From NCBI RefSeq assembly GCF_002933855.1, contig NZ_BFAQ01000011.1, forward strand, positions 185,442 through 249,441: 64,000 bases of DNA, read 5' to 3'. The position numbers and the translations under genes were made by a program. The notes under the pieces were generated by a model. The model was given only the letters and a program-made list of their open reading frames with translations, was not told the origin of the DNA and made no database searches. This document shows positions 28,826 to 38,029 of the stretch, piece after piece (the stretch's first letter is position 1; each line of letters opens with the position of its first letter). This DNA comes from Vibrio penaeicida (GTDB lineage: Bacteria > Pseudomonadota > Gammaproteobacteria > Enterobacterales > Vibrionaceae).

Positions 28826-28827
28826 GA

Positions 28828-30486
28828 ATGACCATATCAACTTCTATAAAGCTTGGGATCCCAAGCTTTAACATTAATTGGCGAGATCAGATAGCTCTGC
28901 CATTGATCTTACTAGCACTAACGGTTCTGATCATTACGTTTAATGTTAAGGGTTACACAATCCTCTTTGACGACGATCCTCTATTCAATTCAAAAGGGAT
29001 ATCTCCTTTTGGTCTTCTGCTCGGCGTAACTGAACTAGCAGTGTTGCTATGGACATACATAGTGATCAGCAAATGGGATGATTCAGTTTTCTGGTTGAAA
29101 TGGCTTGTTTTGCCGCTCGTTGTGATTTCTTTTGCCTTTCTTAGCTATACCGGTATCAACAGCTATTTAAGTGCGCTAGCAAACTCGGACTCCAAGAACA
29201 TAAATAAGGCAGAGCTGTTGTACGCAAACTCTCAGGATCTCGTTCGTTCGAAGGAAAAAAGGTTAGATGCCATAGCTATTGAGTTAACGTCACTTCGAGC
29301 TGAGCAGGGGGAGCTAAGAGGAAATATCGAACGGAACAATGTATCGATCTCAGAACTAAGCAAACAAGCAAGTGAAAGAAGACAGACTGCGTTCAATTGT
29401 GCGGAAGTCGAAGATTGTGCCAATTCAGTTCAAAATTTCCAGATACAAATCGATATGCTGAAAGTTGAGAATGATGACTTTGTTCAAAAACGTAGGCAGA
29501 AAAATGTACGTATATCTGCGCTGGAGTCTCAGCAAGATAAGTTGGCTGAAGATATAGAAGTCGAAAAAGAGAAGCAAATCAATTGGAAGAACTCAACTGT
29601 TGACGATGCATCGACGGTAGATCTCAAGCGTAAGAGCTATGAAGCAACAATCTTAACAGTGACTAAGTTTTTTGGCTTTGAACCGTCAGACCCATTTGGA
29701 TTCTTCGTTGGCTTCTTATCTGCGTTAATTTATCCAGTCTATTTTATGTTGAACCTCTTGTTGTCCCTTAATTCTGACGAAAACAAGGAAGAGAGAGCGA
29801 AACGACGAGAAGCTAAAAATACTAAGAAGAAAGTTAAGCAAAAGCGAGCATCTGTGCGTGAAGCGCTACTGAAAGAAATTCTCAAATACTTAAAGCTACG
29901 TTTATTAAGAAAGAAAAAATCATCGATAGCTTCTTTAAAGGAAAGGATTAAGCAGCATCATAATCGCAAGTCTGTCCGAGAAGAAACGTATAAGCGAATG
30001 ATTAAATATATGCGTGTGTGGGCTCGAAGACGTAAGAAAACTAAAGAAATACAGGTTGAAACGATTAAAGAGATTAAAGTCGAGGAGCTCGTTGAAGTCG
30101 AAAAAATCGTAGAGGTTGAAGTAGAGAGAGAGGTTGAAGTACCTGTAGAGACAATCGTAGAAATCGAAAAAGAAGTTGAAATCGAAAAGATTGTTGAGGT
30201 TGAAAAAATCGTCGAGAAAGAAGTCCCGGTCGAGGTGGAAAAAATTGTTCAAGTTCCAACGGAAGTCGAAATTGAAGTTGAAAAGATAAAGATTAAAGAA
30301 GTTAAAGTTCCCTATTTTATAAATGACCCTCAGGTGATTGTTCACGAGCGTTTAGTCCCTGTACCTGAAGACGTTACGGCAGAAGAATTAGAGAGAATAC
30401 TGAATGCGCAGCCTAGACTTAACACAGATGCACGTGATTCGGAGGAATCAAGTGCTTTCACAAGTGAAGAAGAAGGAAGAGAATAA
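28828..30486 (+). CDS. Multi-pass membrane coiled-coil protein with long Val-Glu repeat tail
   Basis: A 552-residue protein, family unknown. Three hydrophobic segments (about 21-40, 60-81, 88-110) precede a long coiled coil (125-255, with a Cys191/Cys197 pair). A fourth hydrophobic segment lies at 287-313, then a strongly basic helical stretch (320-406). Residues 408-497 are a low-complexity run built from VEVEKIVEVE-like units with PVE and KIVE variants, followed by PYFINDPQVIVHERLVPVPED and an acidic tail. Such runs favour extended or beta-helical rods. The start follows the upstream stop by two bases; the end overlaps the third gene by 35 bases. No enzymatic motif is visible. Confidence 0.75.
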   Translation: MTISTSIKLGIPSFNINWRDQIALPLILLALTVLIITFNVKGYTILFDDDPLFNSKGISPFGLLLGVTELAVLLWTYIVISKWDDSVFWLKWLVLPLVVISFAFLSYTGINSYLSALANSDSKNINKAELLYANSQDLVRSKEKRLDAIAIELTSLRAEQGELRGNIERNNVSISELSKQASERRQTAFNCAEVEDCANSVQNFQIQIDMLKVENDDFVQKRRQKNVRISALESQQDKLAEDIEVEKEKQINWKNSTVDDASTVDLKRKSYEATILTVTKFFGFEPSDPFGFFVGFLSALIYPVYFMLNLLLSLNSDENKEERAKRREAKNTKKKVKQKRASVREALLKEILKYLKLRLLRKKKSSIASLKERIKQHHNRKSVREETYKRMIKYMRVWARRRKKTKEIQVETIKEIKVEELVEVEKIVEVEVEREVEVPVETIVEIEKEVEIEKIVEVEKIVEKEVPVEVEKIVQVPTEVEIEVEKIKIKEVKVPYFINDPQVIVHERLVPVPEDVTAEELERILNAQPRLNTDARDSEESSAFTSEEEGRE

Positions 30487-31120
30487 GAACCTTCAGAAGC
30501 AGGAACAAGAACAAGCGTCTAAAAGGGAGCAAGAGCTTGCACAACAGCTGCAAGATAAACAGGCGAAAGAGCTTCAGTTGCAGGAAGAGTACGAACAAAA
30601 GTACGAACAGCAGAAAAGGGGTCTGGAAGTTGAGCGCCAGAAAATAGCCAATGAAATTGTTATTCATAAAGAGAAACTAGAGAAACAAACGCTAGAGAAA
30701 GAACTCAACAAGAATGAGAGCGATGAGCTTCTCAAAAAAGAGGAAGCTATTAGCCAAGCAAACCTAGTGAAACTTAACGAACAAAAAGCTCATGCAGAAG
30801 CAAAAGCAGCTAACTCCAAATTGAAGAGAGAGCGAGTTTGGGGGTGGTTGAAACTGGCTTTAGCGATCATATCGATTCTGTCTCTGATAGTTTCTTTACT
30901 TTTTGGCTTATACCGGTTGTACCGTTGGGTAACGGAGGAACCTTTGATTAAAACGGTTGAAAAGCAAGTCGAAGTTGAAAAAGAGGTAATCCCTGACGAA
31001 TGTACACAGATTAGGCGTAACGGAAAAGTCTATATCAGTTGTGATGGAGTGAAAGTGGAAGGTGCTCCTACGATTGGCGACAGCGGTATCAATCAAGTTC
31101 CAGAGCTTATTACAGAATAG
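30452..31120 (+). CDS. Membrane-anchored coiled-coil protein, third gene of the island operon
   Basis: A 222-residue protein from a GTG at 30452, chosen because GGAGG lies seven bases upstream; the frame continues upstream to 30404 without a ribosome site. Residues 5-125 are a Gln/Glu/Lys-rich coiled coil. A single TM lies at about 131-154. After it come a Val-Glu motif (TVEKQVEVEKEVIPDE) echoing the repeat of the preceding protein, and a small tail with two cysteines (Cys184, Cys197: CTQIRRNGKVYISCDG). The shared motif and the 35-base overlap suggest the two proteins work together. Function unknown. Confidence 0.72.
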   Translation: MLSQVKKKEENKNLQKQEQEQASKREQELAQQLQDKQAKELQLQEEYEQKYEQQKRGLEVERQKIANEIVIHKEKLEKQTLEKELNKNESDELLKKEEAISQANLVKLNEQKAHAEAKAANSKLKRERVWGWLKLALAIISILSLIVSLLFGLYRLYRWVTEEPLIKTVEKQVEVEKEVIPDECTQIRRNGKVYISCDGVKVEGAPTIGDSGINQVPELITE

Positions 31121-31132
31121 TGTGACTTTTAC

Positions 31133-31178
31133 AAAGCGGGTGAGGCATTCCAATGCTGAGCCTGCTTTTTGTTTTTTG
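31133..31178 (+). terminator. Terminator of the island operon
   Basis: A long stem (about 17 pairs, two mismatches, some GU) from AAAGCGGGTGAGGCATT to AATGCTGAGCCTGCTTT, followed by a T-rich tail. Confidence 0.75.
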
Positions 31179-31271
31179 AGGTTTCAATTTCTAGTCATAC
31201 ACTTGTTCGCTAAGTATTAGGTTTATGAAACTACATCAGGATAAACCGATAACCCTCTGATATAATGCCGC

Positions 31272-31490
31272 CAATTCTTATGGGTACTTATCTTAGCAGA
31301 CATCGACTTTGAGCTAGAGTTACTACAGCGTGATGAAGTTAACGTCAGCTATATTCGTCACTTACTAATGACACTATTCGAAGAGTCTTGTGATGAAGCG
31401 AAAGAGAAAAAGCGTCAAGTTATCGCTAACTTGCTGGCGACAGAGCCAACCTTATACAGTAAGCGTTCTTTCATTGAGGGTTTTCATTAA
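31272..31490 (+). pseudogene. C-terminal remnant of type I restriction subunit HsdR
   Basis: The frame reads LADIDFELELLQRDEVNVSYI, then KKRQVIANLLATEPTLYSKR and IEGFH, ending in TAA. This matches the helical C-terminal domain of EcoR124-type HsdR proteins (DIDFELEL-RDE-NV-YI ... SKR--IE-F). Nothing of the helicase or nuclease domains remains upstream, so only the last 70 or so codons survive. Confidence 0.7.
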
Positions 31491-31531
31491 CGGCTACCAA
31501 GCCGAAAACCCTCAAGCTTGAATGGCAATAA

Positions 31532-31738
31532 GAGGATTTGAGTTGGTCTCATTACAGCAAGCTTATTGTGATAGAAAATGAACAAGCGCGCCTTTGGTAT
31601 TTAAAAGAAGCGTCCGAGAAAAGCTGGAGTGTTCGGGCACTAGAAAGGCAAATAGGGGTACTCTATTACGAACGCTTACTGGTCGTTCAAATAAAAAACA
31701 ATGAAAAAAGATGCCACGAAACCTTAGTAATCTATTAA
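31532..31738 (+). pseudogene. N-terminal-domain remnant of a DUF1016 (YhcG-like) nuclease
   Basis: The frame reads LSWSHYSKLIVIENEQARLW, YLKEASEKSWSVRALERQIG and LYYERLLVVQ, the hallmark of the DUF1016 N-terminal domain of YhcG-type proteins. It lacks both the start of the gene (TAA just upstream) and the PD-(D/E)XK domain. Its position 40 bases after the HsdR tail fits debris of a restriction-modification locus. Confidence 0.75.
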
Positions 31739-31786
31739 TACCTCCAATGTTACTCTTTGCTCAATTTTGTATTTAGGGAAGAGTCC

Positions 31787-32281
31787 ATGACATTTCAAAC
31801 AAACGCTCAAATCCACCAGTTTATATCTGGCGCTTATTTCCACGATACGTTTACAACATACATTCAAAACCACAACCAATCCGCAATGGATGTGTACATA
31901 GAGTTGATGAGTAAATCCCCTCAATGGGTGAACGCGCTGATGGATCTGCGAAATCGAATTGTGGGGGTTTTTGGGTTAAAAAATTTGGGAAAGATGCGAG
32001 ATCTCCAAAGTGATAAAAAGGCGGCTGACTATCGTGTGGGTGATCGAGTAGGTATCTTCACATTGCACTCCATTAATCAGCAAGAAGTCATTCTTGAAGA
32101 CAACGACAAACACCTTAACGTCAAAGTCTCTTTCTATCTGGAAGAGCAGGGGGATAAAATCCAAGTCCACGCGACAACGGTTGTTCACGTTCACAATAAT
32201 CTTGGCCGTGTATACATGTTGTTTGTTACGCCAGCCCATAAGTTCATTGTGCCGTCATCACTGAAAACGCTTACTTCTTAA
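31787..32281 (+). CDS. DUF2867 domain protein
   Basis: A 164-residue protein resembling the DUF2867 family, recognised by DLRNRIVGVFGLK, GDRVGIFTLHSINQQEVIL and VSFYLEE patterns. The family is often found fused to, or near, NAD(P)-binding epimerase-like proteins; no function is established. The ATG at 31787 has AGGGAAGAG upstream; the in-frame extension to 31757 is probably not translated. It is convergent with a hybrid kinase gene, with no clear terminator in the 58-base gap. It may mark the right edge of the island. Confidence 0.75.
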   Translation: MTFQTNAQIHQFISGAYFHDTFTTYIQNHNQSAMDVYIELMSKSPQWVNALMDLRNRIVGVFGLKNLGKMRDLQSDKKAADYRVGDRVGIFTLHSINQQEVILEDNDKHLNVKVSFYLEEQGDKIQVHATTVVHVHNNLGRVYMLFVTPAHKFIVPSSLKTLTS

Positions 32282-32339
32282 TTGCTGTTTGAATTTTGCA
32301 CAAACTCCTGCGATTGAATCGTAGTGAAAGCGAAACCGC

Positions 32340-34835
32340 CTAGTCACTAACGCTCTCTTTCACGCCTTCAACGTATTTTTCCATCTTAGCGACGAAGACT
32401 GCTTTGGTGAATGGCTTGGGTAAGTAATCATCCATGCCAACATCAAAGCACCTTTGAATATCGTCTTCTAACACGCTCGCTGTTAACGCAATGATAGGGA
32501 TCGGGTTTAAGCTATTTTGACTTTCGTGCATACGAATTTCTTTTGTTGCATCAAAACCGTCTTTCACTGGCATCATGCAATCCATCAAAACCGCTGCAAA
32601 TTGGGTTGGATCAGCTTGGTAAGCATCGACGGCTTCTTGCCCGTTGTTCGCTATAAAAACTCTCAAACCCATTCTTTCCAAATTGATCTGAGCAACTTTT
32701 TGGTTTACTGCATTATCTTCAACCAACAGTATTTGAGGGGATTCGTTGGAATTGGTTTCCATTGAAAAATCATAAGAAGAAGTGGCATCGGGTATATGTT
32801 GATTCACGCTTTCTTTCAATACAGTAAGAAGTCGTAGGCCGAACAATGGGGCGGTTAAATAGCCATCGACTAAATGTTCAAAATTATAATGTTTTTGGTG
32901 ATTATTTCTGATTAAAACAACGGGTAATTCTGGGTGTGTTAAGCGAATTTGCGACAGTAAAGCATGGGTAGGTTCTTCTTCCATCTGACGACAGAGCACA
33001 ACACTACTTTCGGGCATATCTGGTTCGCCATTTTCCATATCATACGTTGAATATGACACACCAAAATGCTTCAGCTCGTCGCAAATAGCGGTGTCTTCCT
33101 CGATATTAATTAGATAGGCAGCAGGTAGGTTACTAATTGGTACTTGATGCCCCGGCTCGATAGGGCAGGTGATCTCAAACTTAAACTCGCAGCCTTTTCC
33201 TTTTTCGGATTCGAGCGTCAGTTTGCCTCCCATTAGTTCGACAATCTTGTCACTGATGGCTAACCCAAGACCAGTGCCACCAAACTCTTTCGATGTGTCT
33301 GAATTTTCTTGCTCGAAAGCCTGAAAGATCTTTTTCTGTTGGGAAACATCAATCCCAATACCAGTATCGATCACTTGGAACAGTAAAGTGGTGCTTCCAG
33401 AATCCATTGAGCGACTAGACAAGATAAGAGAAACAGAACCTTGTTTGGTGAATTTTATCGCGTTTGAAGCGAGATTCATCATGACCTGACGAAGTTTATG
33501 TTCGTCTAATTTGACATGCTCAGGAATGGATGTGGAAACATCGACGTTTAATTGAATACCCGACTGATGCGATTTAGGGGCAATGAGCGCTGCCGTATCG
33601 TAAATGACTTCTCTTACATTCGAGGTGTGAGGCGAAATCTGAAGTTTTCCAGATTCGATTTTAGACAAGTCCAAAACGTCATTGATGAGCATTAATAAAG
33701 TCTGCGATGAAGAGTCGATTGTTTTGAGGTAGTCTTTTTGAATGGCGGAAAGGCTTGTGCCTTTTAGGATTTCAGCCATGCCGATAATACCATTCAATGG
33801 TGTGCGAATTTCATGAGACATATTGGCTAGAAAGGAGCTCTTGGCTCGATTAGCTTTTTTTGCCTCTTTCACTGAATATTTTAGCTTCTTCTCTATTTTT
33901 GCTGCGTTTAAAACAAGTATAAGCAATGAAACAACCGAGACAGATAGCATTACGATAAATAACATTAAACGGTAGGAAGCAATACTTGCCTCAGACGAGC
34001 TGATGACGGTATCTACATGCTTACTCAATTCGAGAAAATTGGCTTCAATGGAGTGCGCGTTCTTACGAAGATCGCCATGTTGACCGAGCGTTTCATCTAG
34101 CCCTAAAACACGAAGGCTAAAGAGTAAGTCATGAATTTGCTCAGATACCTGTTCAAGTAAAGTAATGGAATAGACGTTCTGTTCGTTAGGTGACAAGTCA
34201 TTCTTTAATGCTCTTAAGCTGTCGATTATGGCTTTTTTCTCAGAAACGTCCTTTTTATAAAGGCCTTTCAGGAGTTTGTTTTCGACTTGCAATAGGAAGG
34301 TTTGGTTAGCACCCATTTCAAGCACAAGATGTTCCGTTTCGGCAATAAGCTGTTTTACATTTTGAGGTGATTTGCCCAGCTCTAATCTGAGTTGCGCAAG
34401 ATTGAGCAGTAACCTATCGACCAACCCAGAAGTCGGTTTATAGATATGCATATAAGTAATAGAAAGTGCATTGAACCCGTCTTTATATTGCCCTACGGAA
34501 GTGAGCGTTCTTTTTAGATCATCTCGAACATTAATGTCGACTTCGGCGCTTAAGAGATAAATTTCATTGAGCGCTTGAGATAATTCCGCGATCTCGGATT
34601 TAAACCGCTCGGTGTATTGTTCAGATTTCCTTGCGAGAAAATCTTTCTCATGTCGGCGCAGTTGAAGTAATGAAGTATGTGCTTTGGTAATGTCGTGGCG
34701 GATTGTGCCCAAGATGTCTTGCTGCGTATTGAAGTATCCATTAGCAAATACCCATATAAGAAATAAGGCAAAAATGGTCACAATTGAAAATGCGATCTGA
34801 CCTTTAATTGAATTCGAGAGCACTTTTATGATCAT
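32340..34835 (-). CDS. Hybrid sensor histidine kinase (HisKA-HATPase-REC)
   Basis: An 831-residue inner-membrane kinase. TM1 is at about 12-30 and TM2 near 290-310, enclosing a helical periplasmic sensor region. The H-box is FLANMSHEIRTPLNGIIGM, the ATPase motifs are VIDTGIGIDVSQ and GGTGLGLAISDKIVELMGG, and the C-terminal receiver has LLVEDNAVNQ and the acceptor VLMDCMMPVKDG. There is no Hpt domain and no HAMP is obvious, so the phosphoryl group must pass to another protein. Upstream neighbours on the same strand are a chemoreceptor and a diguanylate cyclase, separated by a terminator. Signal unknown. Confidence 0.88.
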   Translation of the reverse strand: MIIKVLSNSIKGQIAFSIVTIFALFLIWVFANGYFNTQQDILGTIRHDITKAHTSLLQLRRHEKDFLARKSEQYTERFKSEIAELSQALNEIYLLSAEVDINVRDDLKRTLTSVGQYKDGFNALSITYMHIYKPTSGLVDRLLLNLAQLRLELGKSPQNVKQLIAETEHLVLEMGANQTFLLQVENKLLKGLYKKDVSEKKAIIDSLRALKNDLSPNEQNVYSITLLEQVSEQIHDLLFSLRVLGLDETLGQHGDLRKNAHSIEANFLELSKHVDTVISSSEASIASYRLMLFIVMLSVSVVSLLILVLNAAKIEKKLKYSVKEAKKANRAKSSFLANMSHEIRTPLNGIIGMAEILKGTSLSAIQKDYLKTIDSSSQTLLMLINDVLDLSKIESGKLQISPHTSNVREVIYDTAALIAPKSHQSGIQLNVDVSTSIPEHVKLDEHKLRQVMMNLASNAIKFTKQGSVSLILSSRSMDSGSTTLLFQVIDTGIGIDVSQQKKIFQAFEQENSDTSKEFGGTGLGLAISDKIVELMGGKLTLESEKGKGCEFKFEITCPIEPGHQVPISNLPAAYLINIEEDTAICDELKHFGVSYSTYDMENGEPDMPESSVVLCRQMEEEPTHALLSQIRLTHPELPVVLIRNNHQKHYNFEHLVDGYLTAPLFGLRLLTVLKESVNQHIPDATSSYDFSMETNSNESPQILLVEDNAVNQKVAQINLERMGLRVFIANNGQEAVDAYQADPTQFAAVLMDCMMPVKDGFDATKEIRMHESQNSLNPIPIIALTASVLEDDIQRCFDVGMDDYLPKPFTKAVFVAKMEKYVEGVKESVSD

Positions 34836-34943
34836 GAGTATGCATCAGAAGTGAAATTATCTTCTTAACGTAGAAAGAGTTGAGCTTTTTTTAAAGGAAA
34901 ACAACGAAGTAATTGATTGAAATGTGACCTTTACGTGACAAAA

Positions 34944-34972
34944 AAAAGATGCCTCTAAAAAAGGCATCTTTC
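34944..34972 (-). terminator. Terminator of the chemoreceptor gene
   Basis: On the minus strand AAAGATGCC / GGCATCTTT is followed by a T-run. Confidence 0.8.
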
Positions 34973-34998
34973 TGATACAAATATTAGAAGTGCTGTGC

Positions 34999-36720
34999 TT
35001 ACATATTTGCCAGTTCTTTCGCACGCTGATCGAGGTTAGAAGCGGAATGTTCGACTTGCTCTATGGAATGCGCCACCTTGTTAGTGAGATCGTTAATTTG
35101 CGTCAGGCTCTCATTAATCATATTGGACACTTTTGATTGCTCATCTGTCGACTGTGCGATCTCTGAGTTCAAACTAAATATTGTACCCGTAGTGTCTTTA
35201 ATTTTAACGAAGACTTCACCGATTTTATCAATGCTCTCGTGAGCTGTACCCATTAAGGACGCGGCTTGGTTGATGGTGCCACCCATCGAGTTTGTTTTCT
35301 CTTGAAGGCTGGCAATGATTTCTTCGATTTCATTGGTCGAATCTTGAGTTCTTTGGGCCAACGAGCGAACTTCGTCTGCTACCACCGCAAATCCTCGTCC
35401 CTGTTCACCTGCACGTGCAGCTTCAATTGCGGCATTGAGTGCCAGTAAGTTGGTTTGTTCCGCGATGGATTTAATCACATCTAGCACGCCAGATACTTGA
35501 GCACTTTCTGAAATCAAGCCTTCCATCGCTTGCTGAGTATGACCAAACTCACTTTGAAGTGTCGTCATTGAATCCACAGCAAGTTGCATCGACGATTGAC
35601 CTTCGCTTACGTTCTTATCGTTTTGAGATGCTTCATTTTCGGCTGTTACTGTTACTTCTGTTACTCGAGTCAAAGCGGTCGCCATTTCTTCTACCGCAAC
35701 AAGGACTGAGTTCGTTTCTTGAGTTAGGGTATCGGAGTTTGTTCTGCTTTCAGACACCACGCCATGCGTTTCAGCGGCGAGATCTTGCACATGAGAAGAA
35801 ATACGTGAAGAGGTTTCTTTCGTGTTATGCAAAGATTCCAACATGCTATTAATTTGTTTCGCAATCTCACCGATTTCACCTGTACCTACATTTTTAATTC
35901 TATGGTTTAAATTGCCACTAGACTCTATGGCACTGAGTTGTTCACTCAATGCTGTAACCGGTTTAGTCACAACGCGATTGACCAGAATGAAACCAATAAT
36001 GGATACCACGAGCATCGCAGCCATTAAAGCGAGCGTAATGGTAACGGCACCCTGAAGCGAACCAAAGTCGTTTTGTAGATATCCAAATGTTCGAGCTTCT
36101 AATTCAGAGAAGAAACCATCGATTGGCTTCATGATTTTCGCTTTCTCTACATGGTATGTCTTACTATGAAGTAACTCGGCCGCTATCGATTGGTCGGGCT
36201 CACCCCTGACGGTGTACTGACCAGAATTAGGATCAAGGAAGATGCCCTTAACCGCATTCATTGCTTTTACTTCCAAGTTAACTAGGGCATCAGAGTTGTT
36301 CTGAGCTTCTTTTAACAGCGAAAATTCTTTGTCGGAGAATCCAAGATCTTTCATCCGCTGCTGAATAGAAATAGTTCTGCCGTCTGGTTTGGGTTTTTCA
36401 CCATAATTAATGACCAAATCCCAGTAGATCTGATGATACTTTTCGGGCAGAGGCTTTTCACCATTACGAATAGCAAGTATGTCCATGTACATGCTTTCAT
36501 AATCGGCATTGGCCGTTAGTGCATAGGTTCGAGCAAGTCTTGTTAGGTCATCCGAACTTTGTCTGAGCTCGTCAGCAACTTGATAAGAAGCATATCTCGT
36601 CTCGGATGTCTGTTTTAGCTTTCCTGCAGAGCTTAAAATATTAAACCCCAACAAAAAAGTGACGACAGATATGACCGATATAGCTCCGAAAACGTAAGCC
36701 ATGATTGCTCTAGTTCTCAT
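34999..36720 (-). CDS. Methyl-accepting chemotaxis protein
   Basis: A 573-residue chemoreceptor. TM1 is at about 8-30, a helical periplasmic domain spans roughly 35-220 (with [20 protein letters not shown]), and TM2 is near 225-247. HAMP follows, then the signalling domain with the conserved hairpin tip ([20 protein letters not shown] and [18 protein letters not shown]). There is no C-terminal CheR-binding pentapeptide. The ligand is unknown. It is probably a single-gene transcript ending at the 34944 terminator. Confidence 0.93.
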   Translation of the reverse strand: MRTRAIMAYVFGAISVISVVTFLLGFNILSSAGKLKQTSETRYASYQVADELRQSSDDLTRLARTYALTANADYESMYMDILAIRNGEKPLPEKYHQIYWDLVINYGEKPKPDGRTISIQQRMKDLGFSDKEFSLLKEAQNNSDALVNLEVKAMNAVKGIFLDPNSGQYTVRGEPDQSIAAELLHSKTYHVEKAKIMKPIDGFFSELEARTFGYLQNDFGSLQGAVTITLALMAAMLVVSIIGFILVNRVVTKPVTALSEQLSAIESSGNLNHRIKNVGTGEIGEIAKQINSMLESLHNTKETSSRISSHVQDLAAETHGVVSESRTNSDTLTQETNSVLVAVEEMATALTRVTEVTVTAENEASQNDKNVSEGQSSMQLAVDSMTTLQSEFGHTQQAMEGLISESAQVSGVLDVIKSIAEQTNLLALNAAIEAARAGEQGRGFAVVADEVRSLAQRTQDSTNEIEEIIASLQEKTNSMGGTINQAASLMGTAHESIDKIGEVFVKIKDTTGTIFSLNSEIAQSTDEQSKVSNMINESLTQINDLTNKVAHSIEQVEHSASNLDQRAKELANM

Positions 36721-36865
36721 ATAACTTCCCTCAACCTAATACAATTCCATTAAGTGTAGTTCAAGAATTTTGATTATTAGAAAAATCTAGAGGAAGTTTG
36801 TTTTCTAGCTCGAAACGAGATGTGCTAGGCAAAGGATTAGGTATGAACCAACGACACTTTTGGCA

Positions 36866-37993
36866 TTATTTGGCGATTTCTGATGGTGAAGCGGTGGCGT
36901 TTTTATCGTTGTCTATAGGTGCGGTAACCACTTGGTTTCGACCCAGTAGTTTTGCGCGATATAAGGCTTCGTCTGCTCGCTTCAGTGTGTCTGCTACCGA
37001 GTCTTCTAACTGGAATTGAGAGACACCAAGGCTGATTGTGATTTCTAAAGACTGGCTGCTGCTGTAAAGAACTGCCATACGGATTTTTTCCGCAATGACT
37101 TTGGCATCATCCAATGCCACGGGAAGAACGATCAAAAATTCTTCTCCACCGTAGCGTCCAACACATGACCCTTTTGGTAAAAAGTCGGCTTCAAGCGTCC
37201 TCGCTAATTCGGAAAGGACGGCATCTCCCATAAGGTGTCCGTATGAGTCATTCAGCTTTTTGAAATGATCGACATCGCATAAGACTAAGCTAGCGTGCTC
37301 TGAGACTTCATTTACTTGTCTGGACTTTTCTAAAATCACTCGGTGGTTAAAGAGGTTTGTTAGGCTGTCACGCTCGGCCAAGTGTCTCAATTTTTCTGCG
37401 TAGCTATGGGCACGCATTGCTTCCATACGGTAACGGTATACATGACCCGACATCATTACCATCAGCAAAATCATAACCGCAAAGTAGGAGAATTGCTGGT
37501 CAAGAAAACGAGCATGATCAGAGGTATAGTGGATAACCAAATTAGGAAAATACGTTTCGATACTGAACAATATTGAAGGGAGGCACACCGCAAACATAAT
37601 GAATGGCCACCGCAATAAAGACATCTCACGCAACACACTCTGGGTATATAACGCTGTGACTAAACAATATAACGCGGTAGGACCATATGAACCTGAGTTA
37701 GAAAACCAAGTTATTGGTATGATAAAAACCATTAAGCAGGCAGCAAATAAAATTGCTACTACTCGATAATGATTTTTGAATCGAGAGTAATACCACATGA
37801 TTCCCATTAATCCAGCAGCAAAGTAAAGGATGAATGAAAAATGAATGGGTGTGATGTTGGCAACGGTATTAAATACACCAACAATGACTAAAAATATTGA
37901 TGTTAGTAAAAGAAATACGTGGTGAACTCGATTGAATACATCTTCACTTTCGCCAGATATCCAACGCGCTACTTGGTTTAATTTTTTCAGCAT
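36866..37993 (-). CDS. Membrane-anchored GGDEF diguanylate cyclase
   Basis: A 375-residue enzyme making c-di-GMP. About six hydrophobic segments fill residues 20-190 (a membrane sensor module). The GGDEF domain follows: DVDHFKKLNDSYGH, the active-site GRYGGEEFLIVLP and the C-terminal ADEALYRAKLLGRN. The signature is GGEEF, which is active in many enzymes. I do not see an RxxD inhibitory site directly before it. I use the ATG at 37993 (MLKKLNQ); a TTG at 38029 extends the frame by 12 residues without a better ribosome site. Together with the REC-EAL protein it gives this window both synthesis and breakdown of c-di-GMP. Confidence 0.88.
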   Translation of the reverse strand: MLKKLNQVARWISGESEDVFNRVHHVFLLLTSIFLVIVGVFNTVANITPIHFSFILYFAAGLMGIMWYYSRFKNHYRVVAILFAACLMVFIIPITWFSNSGSYGPTALYCLVTALYTQSVLREMSLLRWPFIMFAVCLPSILFSIETYFPNLVIHYTSDHARFLDQQFSYFAVMILLMVMMSGHVYRYRMEAMRAHSYAEKLRHLAERDSLTNLFNHRVILEKSRQVNEVSEHASLVLCDVDHFKKLNDSYGHLMGDAVLSELARTLEADFLPKGSCVGRYGGEEFLIVLPVALDDAKVIAEKIRMAVLYSSSQSLEITISLGVSQFQLEDSVADTLKRADEALYRAKLLGRNQVVTAPIDNDKNATASPSEIAK

Positions 37994-38029
37994 ATTATTC
38001 AACAGATTGACTTTCCTGAAATTAACCAA

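Noticed and set aside
29935..30345. 136-residue Asn/Phe-rich ORF on the minus strand
   Set aside because: It is the antisense of the Val-Glu repeat region; composition is an artefact of the repeat codons.
26172..31786. Duplicate of the tRNA-Arg 3' end as an attachment repeat
   Set aside because: Looked for the T-arm/acceptor sequence by eye in the island and found no convincing copy.
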